Source: Chloroflexota bacterium (GTDB lineage: Bacteria > Chloroflexota > Dehalococcoidia > SM23-28-2 > RBG-16-64-32). Taken from it: a DNA stretch of 21,575 bases. The translations under genes and the position numbers were made by a program. The DNA lies in the NCBI GenBank assembly GCA_022561095.1, contig JADFRV010000014.1:1-21575 (forward strand), read 5' to 3'. Shown one piece after another: positions 6,580-13,205 of the stretch; within the stretch, counting starts at the first letter, position 1; each line of letters opens with the position of its first letter. Under the pieces are notes generated by a model. It saw only the letters and a list, made by a program, of their open reading frames with translations. It was not told the DNA's origin and searched no databases.

Positions 6580-6610
6580 AAAAAACCAGCCCGCACGGGC
6601 TGGTTTTTTG
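6580..6610 (+). terminator. Strong intrinsic terminator before birA
   Basis: CCAGCCCG and CGGGCTGG form an 8-bp GC-rich stem around a short ACA-type loop. An A run stands on the 5' side and TTTTTTG on the 3' side, so it could act in both directions. It separates the structured RNA from birA. Confidence 0.9.
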
Positions 6611-6637
6611 TTGCCCGCGTGAGCTATCCTCACCTCG

Positions 6638-7417
6638 ATGGCTATGCAGCTTAATCTGACGCTTGTGGAGGAGCGGCTCAAGACTCGCTGTGTGGGCAGA
6701 AACCTCCTCTACCTGACGCGGACTCCCTCTACGCAGGACGTGGCCCGCGCGGAGGCAAAGCGAGGCGCCCCGGAGGGCACCGTCGTCCTCGCCGAGGAGC
6801 AGACGGCTGGGCGCGGCCGCCTGGGTCGCTCCTGGGTCTCGCCGGCGGGGAAGAACCTGTACCTCACCCTGGTCATGCAGCCGCCGGCCGAACGGCTTCG
6901 CGTCCTAAGCATCGTCTCACCGCTGGCGGTAGCGGAGGCGCTGGAGGAGGCTGTAGGGCTGCCGTCGCGCATCAAGTGGCCCAACGACGTGCTCGTTGGA
7001 GGCCGCAAGATCGCGGGCATACTCATCGAGACGGAGCTGGCGGGCGAGGCCGTGAAGTACGCCCTCGTGGGCATCGGGCTGAACGTGAACTTCGACGTGG
7101 GGGCAGCGCCGGAGATCGCCGATATCGCTACCAGCGTGCGACGGGAGCTGGGCCGCGACGGCTCGCGCGAGGAGCTGCTGGCGGCGCTGCTCAACGCCTT
7201 CGAGGCGCGCTATTCGGAGGCGCTGGAGAGCGACGCTGTCTTCCAGGCCTGGCGGTCGCGACTGGAGACGTTGGGACGGCGGGTGCGCGCCACGCTGGGC
7301 GAGCGCGTGGTGGAGGGCGTGGCCGAGGACGTTGACGCCGAGGGCAGCCTGCTGATCAGGCGCGAGGACGGCTCCCTGGCGACCGTGGAAGCGGGCGACG
7401 TGACGCTCAGCGGGTAA
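6638..7417 (+). CDS. birA: Biotin--[acetyl-CoA-carboxylase] ligase, monofunctional (no DNA-binding domain)
   Basis: BirA makes biotinyl-AMP and transfers biotin to the carrier Lys of biotin-dependent carboxylases in the cytoplasm. The 259-aa protein has the N-terminal STQD motif, the biotin/ATP loop GRGRLGRSW (about residues 58-66), KWPNDVLVGGRKIAGILIE (about 113-131) and GIGLNVN (about 148-154), followed by a small C-terminal SH3-like domain. There is no winged-helix domain at the N-terminus, so it is a group I enzyme that cannot repress genes itself. ATG 6638 has no Shine-Dalgarno; TATCCT (6625-6630) lies 7 nt upstream, which would suit a leaderless mRNA; ATG 6644 is an alternative. It ends 9 bp from the convergent slipin gene. 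Confidence 0.95.
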   Translation: MAMQLNLTLVEERLKTRCVGRNLLYLTRTPSTQDVARAEAKRGAPEGTVVLAEEQTAGRGRLGRSWVSPAGKNLYLTLVMQPPAERLRVLSIVSPLAVAEALEEAVGLPSRIKWPNDVLVGGRKIAGILIETELAGEAVKYALVGIGLNVNFDVGAAPEIADIATSVRRELGRDGSREELLAALLNAFEARYSEALESDAVFQAWRSRLETLGRRVRATLGERVVEGVAEDVDAEGSLLIRREDGSLATVEAGDVTLSG

Positions 7418-7426
7418 GGCTGGCCG

Positions 7427-8290
7427 CTAGTCCTTCTCCTCGCCCTCCACGGGCACCTGGCTACGGCCGCCGCTCTGTCCGCCGCCGCTATCGCCGCCTA
7501 CACCCCGCATGAAGTGGCCGATGATGTCGATCGGCACCGGGAAGATAATCGTGCTCTGACGCTCCGTCGAGATCTCGGTGAGGGTTTGGAGGTAGCGCAG
7601 CTGCATAGTGGTGGGTGTGGCGGCCATTATCTTGCCGGCCTGGGCCAGCTTCTCGGCCGCCTGGAATTCGCCCTCGGCGTGGATGATCTTGGCGCGGCGC
7701 TCCCGCTCGGCCTCGGCCTGCTTGGCCATGGCGCGGACCATCTCCGGCGGCAACCCGATGTCGCGCACCTCGACGATCGTCACCTTGACGCCCCAGGGCT
7801 CGGTGGCCTCGTCGATGATCTTCTGCAACTGCTGGTTGACCTGATCTCGCTTGATCAGCAGTTCGTCCAGTTCGGACTGGCCGAGGACACTGCGCAGGGT
7901 GGTCTGAGCTACCAGCGAAGTAGCGCGGACGTAGTCCATCACCTTGACCACGGCATCGTTCGGGTCTGTGACGCGGAAATAAACCACGGCGTCTACCTTG
8001 ACGGTGACGTTGTCGCGGGTGATGACGTCCTGGCGCGGGACGTCCATCGTGACGATACGCAGGTCCACGATCACCATCCGCTCCACGATGGGGATGATGA
8101 GGAACAGCCCGGGCCCGCGGGCGCCGACGAGCCGTCCCAGGCGAAAGATGACGCCCCGTTGGTACTCGGGGACGATCTTTACCGCCAGGGGGAAGAGGGG
8201 GATCACGAGGAAATACCCCATGACTGTCAACATCCGCGATAAAAAGCTATTGCCCGCCGGCGCGGCGGATGGTTCTGGCTGAGTGGACAT
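7427..8290 (-). CDS. Slipin / stomatin-like SPFH (band 7) membrane protein
   Basis: Slipins are membrane-anchored SPFH proteins that form oligomers and are paired with NfeD proteases. After a short N-terminal tail comes a hydrophobic hairpin (about residues 17-45, MLTVMGYFLVIPLFPLAV). The SPFH core follows, with VPEYQRGVIFRLGRLVGARGPG, then the stomatin segment VKVDAVVYFRV, TTLRSVLGQSELDELL, and an alpha-helical region rich in Ala, Glu and Arg. The tail is Gly-rich with acidic end residues. An AGGAG lies 10 nt before ATG 8290, which I therefore prefer (287 aa). ATG 8299, which overlaps the nfeD stop as ATGA, is the alternative (290 aa). It is the second gene of the nfeD-slipin operon. Confidence 0.93.
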   Translation of the reverse strand: MSTQPEPSAAPAGNSFLSRMLTVMGYFLVIPLFPLAVKIVPEYQRGVIFRLGRLVGARGPGLFLIIPIVERMVIVDLRIVTMDVPRQDVITRDNVTVKVDAVVYFRVTDPNDAVVKVMDYVRATSLVAQTTLRSVLGQSELDELLIKRDQVNQQLQKIIDEATEPWGVKVTIVEVRDIGLPPEMVRAMAKQAEAERERRAKIIHAEGEFQAAEKLAQAGKIMAATPTTMQLRYLQTLTEISTERQSTIIFPVPIDIIGHFMRGVGGDSGGGQSGGRSQVPVEGEEKD

Positions 8291-8295
8291 GAGCG

Positions 8296-9651
8296 TCATT
8301 CTCCTTCCGGTTGCTGCTGTTTCCTGACCTTCAGTCTAAGCCCGTGAATCTCAGTGATAACTACCCGCTCTCCTGGCTGGATGATACCCTCCTCCGACTC
8401 GGCAGACCAGGTCTCACCTTCCAGGAAGACTAGCCCCTCTGGGTTAAGCACGGAGCGGGCCACAGCCTCGTGCCCAACCATAGTCTCCACGCCCACCTGG
8501 GCGGGCATCCTGCGGATGCGGACGAGGTTCACCAGCACGAACACAACCATCGCTCCCATAGTGGCGGCCAGACCGATGAGCAACCATCGGGAGATCTGGA
8601 ACTCCGGCGGGTTGCCGCTGGTGAGGAGGAGGCCGCCCAGGATCAGGGCGACAACACCTCCGCCGCCTAATATCCCTCCGCTGGGCACGAAGATCTCCAG
8701 CCCGAACAGGACGAAGGCGAAGATGATCAGAGCCACGCCCGCCTCGTTGAACGGTATCACGCTGAGGGAGAAGAACCCCAGTATCATGGCGATGACTCCG
8801 AACACACCGGGGAATATCACCCCCGGGTTGACGATCTCGATGAAGATCGCCAGGGAGCCTAACGATAGCAGCAAAAGCGCGATGTTCGGATCGGCGATGA
8901 GGTCCAGGAACCGCTCGGTGAGGCTCATGTTGTTAAACACGACCTCGGCGTCCGCCGCCTGGATGGTAACCTGACGGCCAGAGTTCAGGGTGACCTCGCG
9001 TCCGTCTATCGAGTCCAGCAGTTCGTCCAGGTCGCCTGCAATGAAGTCGACGATGTTCTTCTCTACGGCCTCCCTAGCCGTGTAAGACCGTGCCTCGGTG
9101 ACAGTCTCCTCCAGCGCCTCCGAGTTCCTCCCCCTCACGTCGGCGATGCTCCTTATGAGGGCCCTGGTGTCTTCCTCTATCTTCTTCTCCAGCGTCGTCG
9201 GCACATCCTCTCCGCCGGTAGTAATAGGGGAGGCAGCGCCGATGTTGGTGCCTGGCGCCATGACGGCCACGTTAGCGGCGGCGGTGATGAACGTCCCCGC
9301 CGAAGCCGCCCGCGCCCCTCGTGGGGATACATAGACGACGAGAGGGACTTCGGCGCCGAGGATCCTTTGCACAATATCGCGTGTCGAACTTAGCAGGCCG
9401 CCCGGCGTGTCCAGCCGGATCACCACCGCCGACGCATCCTCGTCTTCGGCGGCGTCAATGCCACGATCCAGGTAGCGCTCCATCACGGGACCCACCACAC
9501 TGTCGGTGGTGAGGACGTGCACCGCGCCCGGCGCTGCCCCCGGCCCGCCGCCGCAGGCGAAGCCGATCACTCCCAAGATGATGAACACGGCGGCGATGGT
9601 CAGCCGCAGAGAGCGGACGGGAGAAAACGATATGCTGCCGAAAGCGGTCAT
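8296..9651 (-). CDS. nfeD: NfeD-family membrane serine protease, long form (ClpP-like domain, TM helices, OB fold)
   Basis: The 451-aa protein is a full-length NfeD (1510-N type). It has an N-terminal hydrophobic segment (about residues 15-33) and a ClpP/SppA-like protease domain (about 42-220). The nucleophile Ser117 lies in GARAASAGTFI and a general-base Lys is at 156/157, matching the Ser-Lys spacing of Pyrococcus PH1510. LDTPGGLLSST is the conserved substrate loop. About four or five membrane helices follow (about 235-375), then a C-terminal OB-fold NfeD domain with VGHEAVARSVLNPEGLVFLEGE. These proteases cut the hydrophobic C-terminus of the partner stomatin, here encoded immediately downstream. 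The N-terminal GFAC could suggest a lipid anchor but is a poor lipobox. A TATAAT lies 36 nt upstream on the minus strand. Confidence 0.95.
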   Translation of the reverse strand: MTAFGSISFSPVRSLRLTIAAVFIILGVIGFACGGGPGAAPGAVHVLTTDSVVGPVMERYLDRGIDAAEDEDASAVVIRLDTPGGLLSSTRDIVQRILGAEVPLVVYVSPRGARAASAGTFITAAANVAVMAPGTNIGAASPITTGGEDVPTTLEKKIEEDTRALIRSIADVRGRNSEALEETVTEARSYTAREAVEKNIVDFIAGDLDELLDSIDGREVTLNSGRQVTIQAADAEVVFNNMSLTERFLDLIADPNIALLLLSLGSLAIFIEIVNPGVIFPGVFGVIAMILGFFSLSVIPFNEAGVALIIFAFVLFGLEIFVPSGGILGGGGVVALILGGLLLTSGNPPEFQISRWLLIGLAATMGAMVVFVLVNLVRIRRMPAQVGVETMVGHEAVARSVLNPEGLVFLEGETWSAESEEGIIQPGERVVITEIHGLRLKVRKQQQPEGE

Positions 9652-9686
9652 GTATGGAGTCTCGGAGCAATGGACGATGCAACGAC

Positions 9687-9692
9687 ATTATA
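9687..9692 (-). promoter_or_regulatory. -10 box for nfeD-slipin
   Basis: A perfect TATAAT on the minus strand 36 nt upstream of the nfeD ATG. No convincing -35 is seen at 17 bp. It is back to back with the hisZ promoter, whose -35 begins 29 bp away. Confidence 0.5.
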
Positions 9693-9720
9693 CAGTGGGC
9701 GAGCGGATGGTGCCGGTTCG

Positions 9721-9749
9721 TTGAATGGGCGCTGGCGCTGCGCTAGAAT
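9721..9749 (+). promoter_or_regulatory. Promoter of the histidine operon
   Basis: TTGAAT (9721-9726), a 17-bp spacer and TAGAAT (9744-9749) predict a start near 9756, giving a leader of about 22 nt that carries the AGGAGA ribosome site (9764-9769). There is no room for a His-attenuator or T-box leader, so control would have to act at the promoter or on the enzymes. Confidence 0.8.
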
Positions 9750-9777
9750 GAGGCACACCCCGCAGGAGATACATCGT

Positions 9778-11001
9778 ATGGATAAACCTACGCGCTGTCG
9801 CGGCATGCGCGATATGCTGCCGGACGAGATGAGACGTTTTCGCCGCGTGGAAGAGGCGTTCCGCGCGGCCTGCCTTGGCTGGGGATACGAGGAGATTCGC
9901 ACCCCGGTCCTGGAGTACCTCCACCTGTTCACAACGGCCGGGACCCTCTCGCCTCAGATGCTGGGCCGCGTCTACTCGTTCCTCGACTGGGATGGTTGGA
10001 GCGGCGAGCGCGTAGTGCTCCGGCCCGACTCCACAATCCCCTCGGCGCGGCTGTACGCCGACTCCCTGGACGGCGGCGACGTGGCCAAGCTGTTCTACGT
10101 CCAGAATGTGTTTCGCTTCGCGGAGGGCGACGAATCGCGAGAGGACTGGCAGTGCGGGGTTGAGCTCATTGGAGATAGCCAGCCTCGGGGCGATATCGAG
10201 CTTGTTCTGCTGGGGCGTGAGGTTCTCGCTCACCTCGGCCTGCAGGTCGTGGTGAGGCTTTCCCACCCTGGGCTGGTGCGGGCGGTACTGGCGCGGGCGG
10301 GGCTGGACGCCTCGGAGCAGCTAGCGCTGTACGACCGCATCCTGGATGGGGACGATTTGGCGCTTCGGGAGCTACAGGAGCGGTTGCCTGAAGTGGGCGG
10401 TTCTCTGGAGATGCTCCTGTCTATGGAGGGCGAAGGCGTGGCCTACCTCGGCAACCTGCGCAGCAGCTTCGGCGGGAGTATCCCCGAGCTGGAGCGGTCG
10501 TTAGACGAACTTGCTGTGGTGGCCGGCGCGCTTGAAGGCCTGGGTTGTCGTTGTCTGATATCGGCGGCGATGGTGCGTAACTTCGAGTACTATACCGGAC
10601 CGGCGTTCCAGTTCGAGGTTGCGGGCCGCCGGGTTGGTAGCGGTGGACGCTACGACGCTCTGTTGTCGCTTATCGGCGGTCGGCAGGTGCCCGCGTCCGG
10701 TTTTGCCCTGGAAGCTGGAGCACTGGCCGGGTTGCTGTCAATGGAGGCGTCCGAGCGACGGATCGCCACGGTCGCTGTCAAGGCAGCCGACGGCGAGGCG
10801 CTGGCGTTGGCGTTCCGTCTGGCATCCACCCTGCGGGCCGAAGGGCTGACCGTGCAGGTGGCGGGAACGCCGCTGGATGGCGGCCCAAGCGTGGAAGTCG
10901 CGGGCGAGGAGTTCGTGCTCTCCGGCGTAGGCGGGAAGGCTCGTCGTTTGGCGAGTGTGGAGGCAGTGGCGGAGGCGCTGCGAGAGTCCGGCTGTGATTA
11001 A
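9778..11001 (+). CDS. hisZ: ATP phosphoribosyltransferase regulatory subunit HisZ
   Basis: HisZ is a histidyl-tRNA-synthetase paralogue that activates the short form of HisG in the first step of histidine synthesis. The 407-aa protein starts RCRGMRDMLPDEMRRFRRVE and contains the class II synthetase motifs FYVQNVFRFAE (motif 2 like), YYTGPAFQFEVAGRR and GSGGRYDALL. Residues after about 330 look like a worn anticodon-binding domain. It lacks the complete HisS catalytic set and leads a his operon, so HisZ is preferred over HisS. The start is ATG 9778, with AGGAGA 8 nt upstream and a good promoter; the open frame extends further upstream, but that part lies ahead of the promoter. The stop overlaps the hisG start by 8 bp, indicating translational coupling. 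Confidence 0.9.
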   Translation: MDKPTRCRGMRDMLPDEMRRFRRVEEAFRAACLGWGYEEIRTPVLEYLHLFTTAGTLSPQMLGRVYSFLDWDGWSGERVVLRPDSTIPSARLYADSLDGGDVAKLFYVQNVFRFAEGDESREDWQCGVELIGDSQPRGDIELVLLGREVLAHLGLQVVVRLSHPGLVRAVLARAGLDASEQLALYDRILDGDDLALRELQERLPEVGGSLEMLLSMEGEGVAYLGNLRSSFGGSIPELERSLDELAVVAGALEGLGCRCLISAAMVRNFEYYTGPAFQFEVAGRRVGSGGRYDALLSLIGGRQVPASGFALEAGALAGLLSMEASERRIATVAVKAADGEALALAFRLASTLRAEGLTVQVAGTPLDGGPSVEVAGEEFVLSGVGGKARRLASVEAVAEALRESGCD

Positions 11002-12409
11002 GCTCGCCCTTCCTGCGGGTGACCTGCGCACCCCCGTCTCTAACGTTCTCGATTCGGCCGGGCTGAGGGTCGAAGGCTATGGCGAGGGCTCCCGCACCTA
11101 CATCCTCAGGGTTGGCGGGCACGAGGGGGTGGCTGCGCGAGTCTTCCGTGAGAAGGACATCCCGATACAGATCGCGCTCGGCAACTACGACCTCGGCGTG
11201 TGCGGTTTAGCGTGGATCGAGGAGTTGCGCGCCCGGTTTCCCCAGCACCCGGTGGTACCGCTACGGGACATGGGCGTTGGACGCTCGGGGCTGTACCTGG
11301 CCTCGGCGGCGGACGGTGGCCGTGAGGTCTCTTCGCTGGGCGGCCGGCGCGGCCTCCGCATCGCCAGCGAGTATCCGAACCTCGCGGAGGCGTTCGCTCT
11401 GGCGGCGAGGCTGCCCGCCTATCGCGTGCAGGCGGTATGGGGAGCGGCCGAGGCGTATCCCCCCGAGGACGCAGACCTGGCGGTCATAACCGCCGCAGAT
11501 GAGGCTGCCGTGTCCACTTACGGTCTCAGTCCCCTGCATCGTCTACTGGACGGCTCCGCCTGGCTAATTGCAAACGCCGGTAGCCTGGCGAGGAAGGACC
11601 TGAGTCCCTTGCTGGACCTACTGGCGCGCGGCAATAGCCATGGAGAAACGCCGCACCTGCGCCTGCCGCCACCGCTGCCGACGGGGGCCCAGAAGCAGCC
11701 GGCGGCCCCATTGCCCGCTGAGACGCTTCGGATGGCGTTGCCGGATGGCCACCAGCAGCGGCACGTGGTGGCGGCGCTCCGGGATGCCGGTCTTCTGCCT
11801 CCCCGAGGTTACGACGAATCGCAGTGCCTGCGCCGGCCCGAGAGTCCTATCGAGGGGCTGGAGATCAAGGTGATCCGCCCGCATGACATGCCTCAGCTCG
11901 TCGCCACGGGCGAAATGGATCTGGCAGTGACCGGCCGAGACTGTGTCAACGAGCACCTGAGTCGGTTCCCCTCCAGCCCTATCGAGGAAGTGATTGACCT
12001 GCAGCGGGCTCAGTTCGACCTCGCCGCGGTCGTAAGTGAGGGGGTGACTGCGTCCGACCTGAGTGGCGCCCTGGAGCACTGGCGGGCGCAGGGGCGGCGG
12101 GTGATCCGCGTGGCCTCCGAGTTTCCCGGCATCGCTGACGCCTACGCCCGTAGGCGTCAGCTGGGGCGATACCAGGTCATACCTATCGCCGGGGCCTCCG
12201 AGGGGTTTGTGCCCGAGGACGCCGAGCTGCTGATTGAAGGCACTGAGACCGGCAAGACGCTCCTTGAGAATAGGCTCAAGCCTATAGAGCTGCTGTTCCG
12301 CTCCACGACCTGCCTGGTCGCGGGCAAAGGGCGAAAATTCAGGGGACGCCGCCGTAAGGTGTTCGACCACGTACTGTCTGCGCTGCGGTCGTCCTCGAAG
12401 GCGGCGTAG
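10994..12409 (+). CDS. hisG: ATP phosphoribosyltransferase HisG, tandem-duplicated double-length form
   Basis: HisG joins ATP and PRPP to start histidine synthesis. Normal lengths are about 210 aa (short) or 290 aa (long); this one is 471 aa and consists of two HisG copies, residues 2-212 and 244-470, joined by a Pro-rich linker (about 213-243). Matched segments include LALPAG/RMALPDG, FREKDIPIQIALGNYDLGV against IRPHDMPQLVATGEMDLAV, and RIASEYPNLAEAF against RVASEFPGIADAY. The PRPP loop is kept only in the C-terminal copy (EGTETGKTLLENRL, 415-428); the matching N-terminal bases encode ITAADEAAVSTYGL, without the TG-TL signature. Both copies lack the Lys-Gly-Arg of the usual PKGRL start. GTG 10994 overlaps the hisZ stop. 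I infer an intramolecular pseudo-dimer with one working PRPP site. Frameshift fusion is unlikely because the linker is in frame. Confidence 0.9.
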   Translation: MIKLALPAGDLRTPVSNVLDSAGLRVEGYGEGSRTYILRVGGHEGVAARVFREKDIPIQIALGNYDLGVCGLAWIEELRARFPQHPVVPLRDMGVGRSGLYLASAADGGREVSSLGGRRGLRIASEYPNLAEAFALAARLPAYRVQAVWGAAEAYPPEDADLAVITAADEAAVSTYGLSPLHRLLDGSAWLIANAGSLARKDLSPLLDLLARGNSHGETPHLRLPPPLPTGAQKQPAAPLPAETLRMALPDGHQQRHVVAALRDAGLLPPRGYDESQCLRRPESPIEGLEIKVIRPHDMPQLVATGEMDLAVTGRDCVNEHLSRFPSSPIEEVIDLQRAQFDLAAVVSEGVTASDLSGALEHWRAQGRRVIRVASEFPGIADAYARRRQLGRYQVIPIAGASEGFVPEDAELLIEGTETGKTLLENRLKPIELLFRSTTCLVAGKGRKFRGRRRKVFDHVLSALRSSSKAA

Positions 12410-12415
12410 ACGGTC

Positions 12416-12424
12416 TGATACAAT
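12416..12424 (+). promoter_or_regulatory. Extended -10 promoter inside the his cluster
   Basis: TGATACAAT in the 37-bp gap between hisG and the next gene is a good extended -10 with a predicted start near 12431. The -35 region is unremarkable. It may give extra transcription of the phospholipase-like gene and hisDCB. Confidence 0.45.
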
Positions 12425-12446
12425 TGCCGCGAGGTCAGAAGTTGAA

Positions 12447-13205
12447 ATGCCGCCGCTCGGATTGCACACCGTCGTCGCCAAGGAGGTGGGGGACCGCCTC
12501 CGTTACCACGTCTTGGATGAGGAGAGGGGAAATCTCTACCTGGGCTCCACCGCGCCCGACATCCGTGTGATCACTCGCTGGGAGCGTGGGCGCACACACT
12601 TCTTCGACCTTTCCAACTTCGATGAGCAGAGCGGTGTCGCTGGCTTGTTCAGCGCCTATCCACGGCTGCGTGAGACCGGTGGCCTCGGCGCGGGGACCGT
12701 GGCTTTCATGGCCGGCTACGTCACGCATCTGGTTATGGATGAGCTGTGGATCAATACTATATATCGCCCCTTCTTCGGCGTGCGCTCTCCTATGGGCGGG
12801 GACCTGCGAGCCAACATCATGGACCGGGCGATTCAATTCTCTCTCGACCGCCAGAAACGCATCGACCGGGAGTTGATGGCCCACGTTTTGGACGAGGTCG
12901 CCCGCTCCGACCTGGCGCTGGAGATCGACTTCATAGACGGGAAAACGCTGCACCGCTGGAAGGAAGTCATCATGGATGTGGTTAACTCTTCCCCTGACTG
13001 GGAGCGGTTTCGGAACATCGCCGACCGCCACCTGCGGGAGACCGGGATCGAATCCCCGGAACAGTTAAAGGAGTTTCTGCGGTCGCTGCCGGACCTGGTG
13101 GACGAGACGTTGCGCTATCTGACCGAGGACCGGCTCCGTGAGTTCATGGACCTTTCCGTGGAGCATGGCGCAAGCGCGGTGAGGGAGTACTTAGAGTGCG
13201 AATAG
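12447..13205 (+). CDS. Zinc-dependent phospholipase C-like protein (PF00882 type)
   Basis: The 252-aa protein resembles the zinc-dependent phospholipase C / S1-P1 nuclease-like family. Likely metal ligands are in place: His7 near the N-terminus (LGLHTVVAKEV), Asp38 in GSTAPDIR, His51 in RGRTHFFDL, and His94 and Asp98 in FMAGYVTHLVMDELW. No signal peptide is visible, so it appears cytoplasmic, unlike secreted bacterial phospholipase C toxins. It lies between hisG and hisD, ends with a 10-bp overlap with hisD, and has its own possible promoter. Whether it acts on a phosphoester in this pathway is unknown. A tempting idea is a missing histidinol-phosphate phosphatase (hisN), because no hisN is in the operon, but this is speculation; the known hisN families are PHP, HAD and inositol-phosphatase types. 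Confidence 0.65.
   Translation: MPPLGLHTVVAKEVGDRLRYHVLDEERGNLYLGSTAPDIRVITRWERGRTHFFDLSNFDEQSGVAGLFSAYPRLRETGGLGAGTVAFMAGYVTHLVMDELWINTIYRPFFGVRSPMGGDLRANIMDRAIQFSLDRQKRIDRELMAHVLDEVARSDLALEIDFIDGKTLHRWKEVIMDVVNSSPDWERFRNIADRHLRETGIESPEQLKEFLRSLPDLVDETLRYLTEDRLREFMDLSVEHGASAVREYLECE

Larger units (their letters stand above)
6449..6612 (+). ncRNA. Structured RNA or leader upstream of birA, with internal tiny ORF
   Basis: This stretch has more structure than an ordinary spacer. Positions 6493-6507 pair with 6555-6569 (15 bp with two G-U pairs), and after a one-base bulge 6490-6492 pair with 6571-6573. Inside lies a 6-bp hairpin, CACCTC (6517-6522) with GAGGTG (6526-6531). The same CACCTC segment can instead pair with the strong Shine-Dalgarno sequence GGAGGTGA (6456-6463). 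An intrinsic terminator (6580-6610) closes the unit. It could be a small RNA of about 160 nt or an attenuator for birA, which follows by 26 bp. No known RNA family was recognised. Confidence 0.45.

Noticed and set aside
7514..8242. 242-aa plus-strand open frame opposite the slipin gene
   Set aside because: His/Asp-rich composition is the mirror of the slipin codons; the minus-strand slipin is unmistakable.
9517..9777. N-terminal extension of hisZ to 9517
   Set aside because: The extension lies upstream of the promoter and overlaps divergent nfeD; ATG 9778 has a ribosome site and begins at the family start.
9653..9777. Histidine attenuator or T-box leader ahead of hisZ
   Set aside because: The predicted leader is only about 22 nt, with no His codon run, no T-box motif and no terminator.
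11618..12481. 287-aa minus-strand open frame opposite hisG
   Set aside because: Antisense shadow of the duplicated HisG; no domain features.
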